From the NCBI RefSeq assembly GCF_000024545.1, contig NC_013947.1:5518001-5582000 (forward strand): a stretch of 64,000 bases of DNA, read 5' to 3'. The stretch is from Stackebrandtia nassauensis DSM 44728 (GTDB taxonomy: Bacteria; Actinomycetota; Actinomycetes; Mycobacteriales; Micromonosporaceae). Under the pieces are notes generated by a model, which ran no database searches, was not told the DNA's origin, and saw nothing but the letters and a program-made list of their open reading frames with translations. The position numbers and the translations under genes were made by a program. How positions within the stretch are numbered: position 1 is the first letter of the stretch; every line of letters starts with the position of its first letter. Shown here piece after piece: positions 7,978 to 16,929 of the stretch.

Positions 7978-8053
7978 GTGGCTTTCCTCTCTTACATACC
8001 GGGAACCGTAAGACTAGGCCAAATCGGCCGGGACCCCTCCCGGAGCCGTCGCC

Positions 8054-10117
8054 TCACACGTGCCACAGGTTGACGCTGTACTCGTCGCCGTTGGAGCCGT
8101 CTCCGGCCAGCGCCGCGACGGTCTTCCCGTCGCGGCTGTACCCGACCTGGTGAACGGGCAGGTATCCGGTGGTCAGGGTGCGGGGCTTACCGGTGCCTTT
8201 CACCGGCCACAGCCGGACATCGGAGATGCCGGTGACCAGGGTCCGGCTGTCGGGGCTGAACGCCATGTTCTTGAAAGCGTCCATCACAAACTGGCCGTCG
8301 AGTTCCAGAGTCCTGATCTTGTCGCCGCTTGTCAGATCCCACAGGTGGACGATCCTCACGCCGTCGTCGCTGGCGAGGATCTTTCCGTCGGGGCTCACCA
8401 ACCCCGCGCCACCGCTTCTGCTGATGACGCGGACCTTGTCACCGCTGGCCACGTCCCACATGACCACTCCGCTCATGCTGTCGGTGATGAGGTTCCTGCC
8501 GTCCGGCGTGAACACGGCCCTGCCGCCGAACTCCTTGCTGATGGTGCGGACCTTCTTCCCGGTGGCCGCGCTCCACAGGAAAGTGCCGCTGTTCGAGCTG
8601 GTGACGACCAGTTCGCTGTCGGGGCTGAACTCCATGCCCTGCGCGGCATCCCGGTTCAACTCACCGATCCGCTCGCCACGGTCGACATCGAACAGTTCGA
8701 CCCCCTTGCCGTCGCCTATGCCGTCGCCCTCGCTCCCAGGCCCGGTGATGACGGCTTTGCCGTTCGGGCTGAAGTACAGCTCCAACGCCTCGTTGTTGAC
8801 CTCGAGTTCGGCTATCTCGTCACCATCGCGCGCGTCCCACACGCGGACGGGATAGGTTCCGGCGCCGAGTCGCGTCCCGTCTTCGCTGAAGGTCACGCAA
8901 TAAGCGTTGCCACCCCTGAACTCTCGGACCGTCTTGCCGGTGCGGACGTCCCACAGCCTGATTCCGGCGCTGCCGGTGGTGGCGATGGTCCCGCCGTCGG
9001 GCGCGAAGGCGAAGCCGTGGATGAGGTCTTCGCCGCCGTCGGTCGCGATGACGACGTCGGCTCCCGGATCGCCGACCCCGGCGATCTTCGGCCACAGCAG
9101 CGCCGCCGTGGCGGCGGTCGCCCCGACCCCCGCCACGGCCAGTCCTCCGAACAGCACCGAACGCCGCGACAGCAGTCCCCGCGACGGCGGCACCGCTTCG
9201 GCCACGTGGACGATCTCGGTTTCGGGGACTTCCGTCGCCGGGACGGCGGCCCTGGCGACGGCGTGGCCGAGGTCGCGCTCGTCCGGGGGCACGGTGTCGG
9301 CTTCGGACAGTGCCGGGTCGGCGGTCAGTTCCGTCACGACGTCGTCGAGTCCGGGCCGGTGGAGCGGGTTCTTGGCCAGGCACGCGGCGACGAGGTGCCG
9401 CAGGCTGTCGGGCACCCCCTCCAGCCGGGGTGCCTCGCTGGTGATCCGGTGGACGATCGCGGGTATGCCGGTGGCGTCGAACGGCCCCTCGCCCGTGGCG
9501 GCGAAGGCCAGCAGGCAGCCGAGGGCGAACACGTCGCTGGCCGGGGTCGCGGTGTCGGCGACCACCTGTTCCGGTGACATGTACGCGTAGGTGCCGATGA
9601 CGGTTCCGACGGCGGTGAGGGTGCTGGCGTCCACGGCCCGGGCGATCCCGAAGTCGATGATGCGGGGGCCTTCCTCGGCCATGATCACGTTGGCGGGCTT
9701 GAGATCGCGGTGGACGAGTCCACAACGGTGTATCTCGGCAAGGCCCCGGGCCAGGCCACGCCCGAGCGCCCGCAGCTGCCCGAGCCGCAGCGGCCCCCGC
9801 TCGGCCACGACCTGCCCCAGCGACGGTCCGGGAATGTACTCGCACACCAGCCACGGCGGGTCGGCCGCCGCGTCGGCGTCGAGCACGGACGCGGTGTGGA
9901 CGCCGCTCACCATTCGCGCGGCGTCCACCTCGCGGGCGAACCGGGTCCGGAACTCGGGGTTCTTGGCCAGGGCCGGTTTCAGGACCTTGACCGCGACCCG
10001 GCGGCCCGGTTCGGTGACGGCGAGGTAGACCTGTCCCATGCCGCCCGACCCCAGCCGCGCCTCGATCCGGTAGCCGCCGATGTCCCGAGGATCGTTGTGC
10101 CGCAGTACTTGTGTCAT
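8054..10117 (-). CDS. Membrane Ser/Thr protein kinase with WD40-like sensor
   Basis: A 687-residue receptor-type kinase. The N-terminal kinase domain (about 15-275) is complete: GSGGMGQVY P-loop, VAVKVL lysine, HRDLKPANV catalytic loop, DFGIA and SPEQ in the activation segment. A single membrane helix (SVLFGGLAVAGVGATAATAALL, about 325-346) is followed by a C-terminal beta-propeller of WD40-like blades (FAPDGGTIATTGS, IRLWDVRTGKTV, MWDVASGDKV and others). The propeller would lie outside the cell, possibly sensing cell-wall or protein ligands. ATG 10117 overlaps the stop of the upstream kinase as ATGA, so the two kinases form one transcription unit. It looks like a tandem paralogue with a more decayed propeller. 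Confidence 0.93.
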   Translation of the reverse strand: MTQVLRHNDPRDIGGYRIEARLGSGGMGQVYLAVTEPGRRVAVKVLKPALAKNPEFRTRFAREVDAARMVSGVHTASVLDADAAADPPWLVCEYIPGPSLGQVVAERGPLRLGQLRALGRGLARGLAEIHRCGLVHRDLKPANVIMAEEGPRIIDFGIARAVDASTLTAVGTVIGTYAYMSPEQVVADTATPASDVFALGCLLAFAATGEGPFDATGIPAIVHRITSEAPRLEGVPDSLRHLVAACLAKNPLHRPGLDDVVTELTADPALSEADTVPPDERDLGHAVARAAVPATEVPETEIVHVAEAVPPSRGLLSRRSVLFGGLAVAGVGATAATAALLWPKIAGVGDPGADVVIATDGGEDLIHGFAFAPDGGTIATTGSAGIRLWDVRTGKTVREFRGGNAYCVTFSEDGTRLGAGTYPVRVWDARDGDEIAELEVNNEALELYFSPNGKAVITGPGSEGDGIGDGKGVELFDVDRGERIGELNRDAAQGMEFSPDSELVVTSSNSGTFLWSAATGKKVRTISKEFGGRAVFTPDGRNLITDSMSGVVMWDVASGDKVRVISRSGGAGLVSPDGKILASDDGVRIVHLWDLTSGDKIRTLELDGQFVMDAFKNMAFSPDSRTLVTGISDVRLWPVKGTGKPRTLTTGYLPVHQVGYSRDGKTVAALAGDGSNGDEYSVNLWHV

Positions 10118-11967
10118 GTAAGCCTCCACAGTCTGTCGCCGGCGATGACGGTCGTTCCGTCGCCGCTGATCGCCAGCGCGCTGGGGTGTTCGGGGCCGCC
10201 GGTGAGGGTGGTGAGGTGTTCGCCGGTGCTGACCTTCCACAGTCGAACCGTTCCGTCGACGCTGCCGCTGGCGAGCGTTTCCTGAGCGTTGTCGAAGGCC
10301 ACTCCGTAGACGGGGCCGGAGTGTCCCTTGAGGATGCCGACCGAGCTACCCGCCGCCGGATCCCAGAGCCTGACGGTCTTGTCCTTGCTGGCGCTGGCCA
10401 CGTATCCCATGTCTCGGCTGGCGGCGACATTCAGGACGTCGTCGGTGTGTCCGGCGAGTACGGCGAGCCGCTTACCGGTATCCATGTTCCAGATCCGAAG
10501 GGCGCTGTCCTTGCCCTCGGCCGCGGCGCTGATCGCGATCGGCGTGTTGTTCCCGCCGGTGTTGAGCAGTGTGGTCGCCACCGAGGTGACCCTTCCGGTG
10601 TGTCCGGTGAGGACCTGGGCGCCGGAGGACGCGTTGTTGTGCCACAGCCGGACTTCACCGTTGTCCAGGCCGCTGGCGAGATTCGTGCTGCTGTCGTAGG
10701 CGACGCCGGTGACCGCGTGGTTCCCGATCTCGTTGACCTGTTCCAGGAGGCCGCCTTCCAGGTCCCACATTCGGACCGTGCCGTCCCGGCCACCACTGAT
10801 CAGGAGGTTCTGGTCCTCGGGGTCCCAACACAGCGACGTCACACCGTCGGTGTGGCCGGTGTACTTGCCGACCTGCTCTCCGTTGGGGACATTCCACAGC
10901 CGGATCGACTTGTCGGCACCGCCGGTGGCGATCGTCTTGTCGTCAACGGAGAAGATCGCCGCCGCGATGCCGCCCTTGTGTCCGGACAGCGTGGCGTACG
11001 GCTTGGAATCGGTGCCGTCCGCTGTGGAATTCCACCGCAGCAGGATCGTCGGCACCGCGACGACGGCGGTTGCCACAATCCCGGCACCGCCGACGATCAG
11101 GCCGCGACGGCTGACTCCGCGCGGCCGCTCGACGGGGCGCGATTCCACTCTGGTGGCTTCGAGGGTCGTCGCGTCGAGGTCGCCGGACAACACGCTCGCG
11201 ACGACCGCGGGGCTGGGCCGGGCGGCGGGGTCCTTGGCCAGGCAATCGCCGATCAACCGTCGCAGGTCGCGGGGAACCCCGTCGAGATCCGGTGTCTGGC
11301 TGAGGATGCGGTGCACGATCACCGGGATAGTACTGGCGTCGAAGGGGCTCCTGCCGGTCGCGGCGAAGACCAGCACGCTGCCCAATGTGAACACGTCACT
11401 GGCGGGGCCGGACTGGTCCGCGCGGATCTGTTCGGGGGACGTGAAGGCGTAGGTTCCCACGACCGCGCCGGTTCCGGTCAGGGTGCTGGCGTCCGCGGCC
11501 TGGGCGACACCGAAGTCGATGATCCGGGGACCGTCGGCGGCCATGATCACGTTGCCGGGCTTGAGATCCCGGTGCACCAGTCCGTGGGAGTGGATGGCCG
11601 TGAGCCCTTCGGCGAGCGCGGCGCCCAGCTGTCGCAACGCCGCCGCGTCCAGGACGCCGTCGTCGCGCACCAGCTCATGCAGCGTCGGGCCCGGGACGTA
11701 CTCGGTGGCCAGCCACGGCGACTCGGCCTCGGGGTCGGCGTCGACGACCCGCACCGTGTGGCGTCCGCTGACCCGTTTGGCGGCGGCGATTTCCCGGGCG
11801 AAGCGCTCGCGGTACACGGCGCTGTCGGCCAGGTCCGGGTTCAGCAGTTTCACCGCGACCTTGCCGCCGTCCGGCGAAACCCCCAGGAACACCTCTCCCA
11901 TGCCACCGGCGCCCAGCGATGCCGTCAGGCGGTACGGGCCGACCTGGGCCGGTCGCAGTTCATCCAT
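10114..11967 (-). CDS. Membrane Ser/Thr protein kinase with canonical WD40 propeller
   Basis: The 617-residue protein has the same design as its downstream neighbour: kinase domain (GAGGMGEVF, VAVKLL, HRDLKPGNV, DFGVA, TSPEQ), membrane helix at about 290-308 (GLIVGGAGIVATAVVAVPTI), then about seven WD40 blades with clear GH...WD pairs (LSGHKGG, IRLWNVPNG, GHTDGV, VRMWDLEGG, VRLWDPAAG, VRLWKVSTG). Note DFGVA instead of DFGIA. The start is ATG 11967; an upstream in-frame extension to 12060 runs into the preceding terminator hairpin and was rejected. It is first in the two-kinase operon. Confidence 0.93.
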   Translation of the reverse strand: MDELRPAQVGPYRLTASLGAGGMGEVFLGVSPDGGKVAVKLLNPDLADSAVYRERFAREIAAAKRVSGRHTVRVVDADPEAESPWLATEYVPGPTLHELVRDDGVLDAAALRQLGAALAEGLTAIHSHGLVHRDLKPGNVIMAADGPRIIDFGVAQAADASTLTGTGAVVGTYAFTSPEQIRADQSGPASDVFTLGSVLVFAATGRSPFDASTIPVIVHRILSQTPDLDGVPRDLRRLIGDCLAKDPAARPSPAVVASVLSGDLDATTLEATRVESRPVERPRGVSRRGLIVGGAGIVATAVVAVPTILLRWNSTADGTDSKPYATLSGHKGGIAAAIFSVDDKTIATGGADKSIRLWNVPNGEQVGKYTGHTDGVTSLCWDPEDQNLLISGGRDGTVRMWDLEGGLLEQVNEIGNHAVTGVAYDSSTNLASGLDNGEVRLWHNNASSGAQVLTGHTGRVTSVATTLLNTGGNNTPIAISAAAEGKDSALRIWNMDTGKRLAVLAGHTDDVLNVAASRDMGYVASASKDKTVRLWDPAAGSSVGILKGHSGPVYGVAFDNAQETLASGSVDGTVRLWKVSTGEHLTTLTGGPEHPSALAISGDGTTVIAGDRLWRLT

Positions 11968-12026
11968 CACGCGCGGAAGTCTCCGCCAGCCTGGCCGGGA
12001 CCGGTCCCGAAGCGGCGGCACGGAAA

Positions 12027-12057
12027 GCGCCCCCGAACCGCGACGGTTCGGGGGCGC
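12027..12057 (-). terminator. Terminator after the sortase-anchored protein gene
   Basis: A perfect 14-bp GC stem (GCGCCCCCGAACCG with its complement) on a 3-base loop begins 17 bases after the stop at 12075. On the minus strand TTT follows. It separates this gene from the kinase operon. Confidence 0.75.
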
Positions 12058-12074
12058 CATCGGTTTCGTGTCGG

Positions 12075-13190
12075 TCAGCCGTCGACATCGCCTCCCAGCC
12101 TGCGGGCGCGGTTGGCGACGCGGTACAGGATCAGTGCCGCTCCACCGGCGGTCAGCAGGATCGTGCCGATCAGCAACAGCATTCCGAGCGAGTTTCCGGT
12201 GATCGCCAGACCGTCCCGGTCGGACGAACCCTGTGGCGCGAACTCCTCCAGCGTCGGCTCTGTCGGCGGATGCATCGTCACCGGTGGTGTGTCCTCGTCG
12301 TCGGGCGGCTCCTCGTCGTCCGGCGGCGGTGGCTCTTCCTCACACGGTGGTTCGCGTCCGTCATCGCACGGCGGGGGTGGTTCCTCCTCGCACGGCGGTT
12401 CCCGGCCGTCGTCACACGGCGGCGGCGGTTCTTCCTCGCATGGCGGGTTCGAACCGTCCTCACACGGCGGGGGCGGAACACTGGTGCCCGGGCACGCGTG
12501 GGTCAGGTTGAACTGGTCCTGCGGGGTGCTGCCGGTGATGACGGCGGTCGCTCCGGTCAGGGTCCAGCCCGCGTTGGCCAGCACGTAGGCGAACTTGCCG
12601 TCGTGGCCTTCGACGACGGTGCCGGCGATGGTGCCGTCCTCGGCGAAGGTCGCCGAGACAGAGACGAACGCGGCATCGTTGCCGGGCAGGACGAACACCC
12701 AGCCGTCCTGGCCCTCGGGCGCCATACCGCCCGGAATGTGGTCGCAGTTCGGGGGCCCGAAGTCGGCCGCGGTGGTGCCGACGTTGCCCGGGTTGATCGG
12801 GATCTCGCTCTCGCCCTCTTCGAGCTCGGCCTCGGCTTCTTCAGCCTCCTTGGCCTCGTCCGTCTCTTCGGCCGCTTCGGTCTCCTCGGTCTCGGTCGCC
12901 GGTTCGATCACCTCGGGTTCCTCGACGACCTCGGGCTCCTCCACCGGAGCCGGTTCTTCGACGATCTCGGGTTCCTCGACGGGAAGCTCGGGCACGGGCT
13001 CCTCGACGACTTCAGGGGCGGGCTCCACCTCCGGCTCCACCACCGGATCGTCCGCCTCGGCCTGCGAGACCGGGTGGTCCTTCTTCTCCTTCTTGTCCTC
13101 GCCGGGATCGGCCCACGCCGCCGACGGGAACGCGAAAACCGCGACGACCACCCCGACTGCTATCAGGCTGCGCGGCAGGGATTTTCGCAT
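12075..13190 (-). CDS. Secreted LAXTG-anchored acidic repeat protein
   Basis: The 371-residue product has a signal peptide (1-27, ending AAWA), a long Pro/Glu/Val segment (about 45-130, spacer-like EEPEVVEEPEV), a globular domain (about 131-235 with two Cys), three exact-length 16-residue Cys/Pro/Glu repeats (243-290) and a sorting signal: LAITG at 328-332, a hydrophobic helix, then RVANRARR. LAXTG is the class E sortase motif of high-GC actinobacteria, so covalent attachment to peptidoglycan is expected. The stalk and paired cysteines suggest a surface-displayed module on a rigid rod. ATG 13190 is preceded by GGAGGGG. No sortase gene is in the window. Confidence 0.85.
   Translation of the reverse strand: MRKSLPRSLIAVGVVVAVFAFPSAAWADPGEDKKEKKDHPVSQAEADDPVVEPEVEPAPEVVEEPVPELPVEEPEIVEEPAPVEEPEVVEEPEVIEPATETEETEAAEETDEAKEAEEAEAELEEGESEIPINPGNVGTTAADFGPPNCDHIPGGMAPEGQDGWVFVLPGNDAAFVSVSATFAEDGTIAGTVVEGHDGKFAYVLANAGWTLTGATAVITGSTPQDQFNLTHACPGTSVPPPPCEDGSNPPCEEEPPPPCDDGREPPCEEEPPPPCDDGREPPCEEEPPPPDDEEPPDDEDTPPVTMHPPTEPTLEEFAPQGSSDRDGLAITGNSLGMLLLIGTILLTAGGAALILYRVANRARRLGGDVDG
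12321..12464 (-). repeat. Three 48-bp tandem coding repeats
   Basis: Each unit encodes 16 residues of the form C-[DE]-D-G-x-x-P-P-C-E-E-E-P-P-P-P. Two units are identical in protein sequence (CDDGREPPCEEEPPPP) and the first differs (CEDGSN). Cysteines recur every 8 residues. Confidence 0.9.
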
Positions 13191-13288
13191 GACCCCTCCA
13201 AAAATTGTGATTTACGGATTCAAATCAGTGAGTTACCGCACCGATCCGCTGAGTCTCGTTCGGATCTGCCAGGCGGGCGCAGGGTCGA

Positions 13289-13346
13289 AAGTCCCCGCCG
13301 ACGGTGCCGTTCAACCCTGAACCATCACGGCACTGACCAGGGACTT
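13289..13346. other. Structured inverted repeat in an intergenic region
   Basis: Within the 242-bp gap between the LAITG gene (minus) and the RidA gene (plus), AAGTCCC (13289-13295) pairs with GGGACTT (13340-13346), and inside it GTGCC...GGCAC and GTTCA...TGAAC arms form a bulged hairpin. On the minus strand a second stem GATCCG/CGGATC (about 13249-13272) follows. It could be a structured 5' leader of the LAITG mRNA; I could not match it to a riboswitch family I know. Confidence 0.35.
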
Positions 13347-13432
13347 CACCGGTTTCTGTTGCCGCGCAAGCAATACGGCGGCATTTGCGAAAACACGTGG
13401 CGCATGCGTATGCGACGGGCCAGACTGCTGCC

Positions 13433-13846
13433 ATGACGACCGATTCCGTTCGCAACTTCAGCACCGACGACCTGCACCCCACCGGCGGGTACGAGCACGT
13501 CACGATCGTCGAGCCCGGCCGCTACGCCAACCTCGCCGGACAGTGCCCCGTCGACGCTGACGAGAAGGTCGTCGGCCTCGGCGACATCGACCGGCAGATC
13601 GACCAGGTCGCGGCCAACGCGTTGGCCGCGATCACCGCCGCCGGGGCCCGTCCCGAGGACGTGGTCCGCTCGGTGGTCTACGTCGTCAGCGCCGACAGCG
13701 CCGTCGTGGGCGCCGCCTGGCACCGCTTCGCCGAGAACACGGTGCTGGCGCCCGCGTTCAAGGCCGCGAGCACCGTGCTCGGGGTGACGGCGCTGGGGTA
13801 TTCCGGCCAGCTGGTCGAGCTGGATCTGACGGTGCGGCTGTCGTGA
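13433..13846 (+). CDS. RidA-family (YjgF/Rid) protein
   Basis: A 137-residue member of the Rid superfamily, whose archetype deaminates reactive enamine/imine intermediates from PLP enzymes. Visible parts are the N-terminal FSTDDLHPTGGYEHV, LAGQCPVDADEKVV and EDVVRSVVYVV, followed by APAFKAASTVLGVTALGYSGQLVELDLTV. The catalytic Arg of true RidA (SRVCVEVARLP context) is not conserved near TVLGVTAL, so it may belong to another Rid subgroup. ATG 13433 lacks a strong Shine-Dalgarno. It converges on narI with a 7-base gap. Confidence 0.85.
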   Translation: MTTDSVRNFSTDDLHPTGGYEHVTIVEPGRYANLAGQCPVDADEKVVGLGDIDRQIDQVAANALAAITAAGARPEDVVRSVVYVVSADSAVVGAAWHRFAENTVLAPAFKAASTVLGVTALGYSGQLVELDLTVRLS

Positions 13847-13853
13847 CGGGGGC

Positions 13854-14588
13854 TCACCAACCGCGCCGGATCGGCCGCAGGTTGCGGCGGCTGGCGGCGG
13901 CGCGGCTGCGGTAGACGATGTAGGGCCGAAACGGGTAGCCGACCGGGGCGCTGAAGGCGTGCACCAGCCGGGTGAACGGGAACAGCGCGAACAGGGCCAT
14001 GCCGATGACGACGTGGATCTTGAACGCCATCGAGGCGGCCGACATGGCGGCCACGTCGGGGTTGAGGATCCAGATGCTGCGGAACCACACCGAGACGGTC
14101 TGGCGGTAGTCGACCTCGGGCACGTCACGGATACTGTCGATGGTGGACAGGAGCGTCGTGGCGAGTCCGGCGACGATCGCGGCCACCAGGACCAGGTACA
14201 TGACCTTGTCGTTCACGGTGGTGGCGGAGAAGACCGGACCGACGGTACGGCGGCGCCAGATCAGCAGCGCGATGCCGCCCAGCGTGGCGACCCCGGCCAG
14301 CGCACCCAGCGACAGCGCGGCGAGGTGGTAGGTCTCGTCGGTGACGCCCACGGCACGGGTCCAGCTCTCGGGAATCAGCAGGCCGACGACGTGGCCGACG
14401 ATGACCAGCAGGATTCCGAAGTGGAATATCGGGCTGGCGACGCGCAGCAACCGGGACTCGTACAGCTGCGAGGAGCGGGTGGTCCAGCCGAAGCGGTCGT
14501 AGCGGTGGCGCCAGATCGTGCCGCCGATGAGGGTCAGCAGCACCAGGTACGGGGCCACGCCCCACAGCATGTGGTCGAGGAGGGTCAT
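13854..14588 (-). CDS. narI: Respiratory nitrate reductase gamma subunit
   Basis: The 244-residue membrane cytochrome b subunit passes electrons from menaquinol to NarH. Five hydrophobic helices are visible, starting with MLWGVAPYLVLLTLIGGTIW; heme-ligand histidines occur in SPIFHFGILLVIVGHVVGL and in MAFKIHVVIGMAL...RLVHAFSAPVGY. The tail SRAAASRRNLRPIRRGW is basic and cytoplasmic. ATG 14588 overlaps the narJ stop (ATGA), the last gene of the narGHJI operon. Confidence 0.96.
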   Translation of the reverse strand: MTLLDHMLWGVAPYLVLLTLIGGTIWRHRYDRFGWTTRSSQLYESRLLRVASPIFHFGILLVIVGHVVGLLIPESWTRAVGVTDETYHLAALSLGALAGVATLGGIALLIWRRRTVGPVFSATTVNDKVMYLVLVAAIVAGLATTLLSTIDSIRDVPEVDYRQTVSVWFRSIWILNPDVAAMSAASMAFKIHVVIGMALFALFPFTRLVHAFSAPVGYPFRPYIVYRSRAAASRRNLRPIRRGW

Positions 14589-15250
14589 CGTCGGGCTCCC
14601 AGCGTTGGCATTCCGAGCATGGTGCGATCGCCGCTCGCGGGCGAGCCGGGCGTCGGATAGCCGCCCAGTCCGACGTCCTCGGCGGGCGGGCCGGACGCGG
14701 CCAGTTGCCGGGCCAGCGCCAGGTCGGCCCGCGACGCGGGCGGCAGCGACGCGCGAACCGCGTCCACGACGTCGGCGTAACGCGTCCCATGCTCGCGCAA
14801 CGCGGCGCTCAACAGCTCCAGCGCGGGCTGGAACCGGTTGAGCAGCCCCACTCCCAGCTCGGCGTCGCCGCGAGCGGCGAACTCCAGCATCACGGCCAAG
14901 TGATCCGGCAGCTCCCCAGCGGCCGGTGCCCAACCGCGCGAGGCGTAGACCTGCTTGATGTCGGACAGCGCGTGGCCCCGACGGCGGGTGTCGCCGTCGG
15001 TGTAGAACGTCAGATGCAGGGTGCGGCGGCGCTTCAGATCGAAGGTGTCCACATAGTGCGCGCCGAGTTCCAGCGGCGGGACGGACTGCGCGTGGTCGCA
15101 GAACCGCTCCAGTTGCGGCGCACCGGTCCGGCCCTTCAACTCGGCGACGGCCTGCCGGATGAGCGGCAAGCGTTCGAAGAAGCCCGCGTCGGGATAGGCC
15201 AACAGCAGCGCGGCGGCCTGACGGACGACGGTCTCGGACGGGACGGTCAC
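14585..15250 (-). CDS. narJ: Nitrate reductase molybdenum cofactor assembly chaperone
   Basis: NarJ binds the NarG N-terminus and assists Mo-bisMGD insertion before membrane docking; it is not part of the mature enzyme. The 221-residue protein has the family landmarks AALLLAYPDAGFFERLP, LGAHYVDTFDLKRRRTLHLTFYTDGDTRRRG and LPDHLAVMLEFAA. The GTG start at 15250 overlaps the narH stop as GTGA, and its own stop overlaps narI. Confidence 0.95.
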   Translation of the reverse strand: MTVPSETVVRQAAALLLAYPDAGFFERLPLIRQAVAELKGRTGAPQLERFCDHAQSVPPLELGAHYVDTFDLKRRRTLHLTFYTDGDTRRRGHALSDIKQVYASRGWAPAAGELPDHLAVMLEFAARGDAELGVGLLNRFQPALELLSAALREHGTRYADVVDAVRASLPPASRADLALARQLAASGPPAEDVGLGGYPTPGSPASGDRTMLGMPTLGARR

Positions 15251-16929
15251 GGGGCCTCCTCGCCGGGTTCGGTGGGCTTGCTCGGGAACATGCCCTCGGG
15301 TCGGCCGTTGCCGTCCCAGTTGAGCAGGTTGACCCGCCCCGCCAGGTCGCCCCGCGCGTCGCTGGTCTGACGGTCGCGCAACGCGTGGAAGTTCTCCACA
15401 GTAGCCGGTGGATTGATCCCCGACATCTCCCCGAACGGCCCGGACCCGCCCATGCCGGGCCCGCCGTCGAAGTCGAGGCTGCACCCCAACTCCTCGATCA
15501 CACCCCGATCGGCATCATCAGTCCCGTACGCGGTGGGAATGACATACCGGTCGTCGTACTTGGCCAAGGCCAGCAACCGGTACAACTCCTCCAGATCCTC
15601 ACCGGAGCAACCCACCGACGCCGCGATCGACTCGTCCTGCTCCTCCCCAAGGTTGACCCGCCGCATGTGAGAGCGCATAGCCGCGAGCTTGCGCAGCGTC
15701 GCGGTGACCGGCTCCGGGTCACCGGCGGTGAACAACTCCGCGAGGTACTCCACCGGAATGCGCAGCGATTCGATGGCCCCGAACAGGTTCCCCGCGTCCT
15801 CGCCATCGTGCCCGGTGGACGTCAGCGTGTCCACAACCGGCGACAGCGGCGGGATGTACCAGACCATCGGCATGGTGCGGTATTCCGGATGCAGCGGCAG
15901 CGCCACCCGGTGCCGTTTCGCCAATGTGTACACCGGCGAGCGACTGGCCGCGTCGATCCAGCGATCCGGGATGCCATCCCGGCGCGCAGCGCGCCGCACC
16001 TGCTCGTCGTCGGGGTCGAGGAACACGTCCAGCTGCGCCTCGTACAGATCGCGTTCGTCCTCAACGGCCGCCGCGGCGCCGACCTTCTCGACGTCGTAGA
16101 GGATGACGCCCAGATACCGCAGCCGTCCCACGCAGGTCTCCGAGCACACCGTCGGCATGCCGACCTCGACGCGCGGGTAACACAGCGTGCACTTCTCGGC
16201 CTTGCCCGTCTTGTGGTTGAAGTAGACCTTCTTGTATGGACACCCGGTGACGCACATCCGCCAGCCCCGGCACGCGTCCTGGTCCACCAGCACGATCCCG
16301 TCCTCGCTGCGTTTGTACATCGCACCGGACGGGCAGCTGGCCACACAGGACGGGTTGAGGCAGTGTTCGCAGATGCGCGGCAGGTAGAACATGAAGGTCT
16401 GCTCGAAGTCGAACTTGACCTTCTCTCCCAACTTTCGGACGATCGGGTCGGCCGAGCCGAGTTCTTCGCCTCCGGCTAGGTCGTCGTCCCAGTTGGCGCT
16501 CCAGGTGATGTTCATCGGTTCGCCGCTGATGAGGGATCGCGGCCGGGCCACCGGGATGTCGTCACCGAGCGGGGCGGTGATCAGGTTCTCGTAGTCGTAG
16601 GTCCACGGCTCGTAATAGTCCTGTATGGACGGCAGCTTCGGGTTGGCGAAGATCGACGCCAGCTTCTTCCACCGGCCCCCGGCGCGCAGCTTGAGCCGTC
16701 CGTTGCGGCCCCGCCGCCAGCCGCCCTGCCAGCGTTCCTGGTCCTGGTAGCCGCGCGGATAGCCCTGGCCGGGCCGGGTCTCGACGTTGTTGAACCACAC
16801 GTATTCGACGCCGCCGCGGTTGGTCCACGCCTGTTTGCAGGTCACCGAGCAGGTGTGGCAGCCGATGCACTTGTCGAGGTTCATGACCATGGCGACCTGC
16901 GCCATGACTCGTCCGATCTCGGCTGCCAT
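15247..16929 (-). CDS. narH: Respiratory nitrate reductase beta subunit
   Basis: The 560-residue iron-sulfur subunit wires NarI to NarG. Four cluster motifs are seen: CIGCHTCSVTCKQAW, CEHCLNPSCVASCPSGAMY, then CRGWRMCVTGCPYKK where Trp replaces a Cys (the known [3Fe-4S] site), and the returning CTLCYPR/CSETCVGRLRYLG half-motifs. Length and order match NarH of other actinobacteria. ATG 16929 shares one base with the narG TGA. Confidence 0.97.
   Translation of the reverse strand: MAAEIGRVMAQVAMVMNLDKCIGCHTCSVTCKQAWTNRGGVEYVWFNNVETRPGQGYPRGYQDQERWQGGWRRGRNGRLKLRAGGRWKKLASIFANPKLPSIQDYYEPWTYDYENLITAPLGDDIPVARPRSLISGEPMNITWSANWDDDLAGGEELGSADPIVRKLGEKVKFDFEQTFMFYLPRICEHCLNPSCVASCPSGAMYKRSEDGIVLVDQDACRGWRMCVTGCPYKKVYFNHKTGKAEKCTLCYPRVEVGMPTVCSETCVGRLRYLGVILYDVEKVGAAAAVEDERDLYEAQLDVFLDPDDEQVRRAARRDGIPDRWIDAASRSPVYTLAKRHRVALPLHPEYRTMPMVWYIPPLSPVVDTLTSTGHDGEDAGNLFGAIESLRIPVEYLAELFTAGDPEPVTATLRKLAAMRSHMRRVNLGEEQDESIAASVGCSGEDLEELYRLLALAKYDDRYVIPTAYGTDDADRGVIEELGCSLDFDGGPGMGGSGPFGEMSGINPPATVENFHALRDRQTSDARGDLAGRVNLLNWDGNGRPEGMFPSKPTEPGEEAP

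Noticed and set aside
12321-12464. Possible CRISPR-like regular repeats
   Set aside because: The repeats are coding, contiguous and encode a 16-residue periodic protein segment without spacers.
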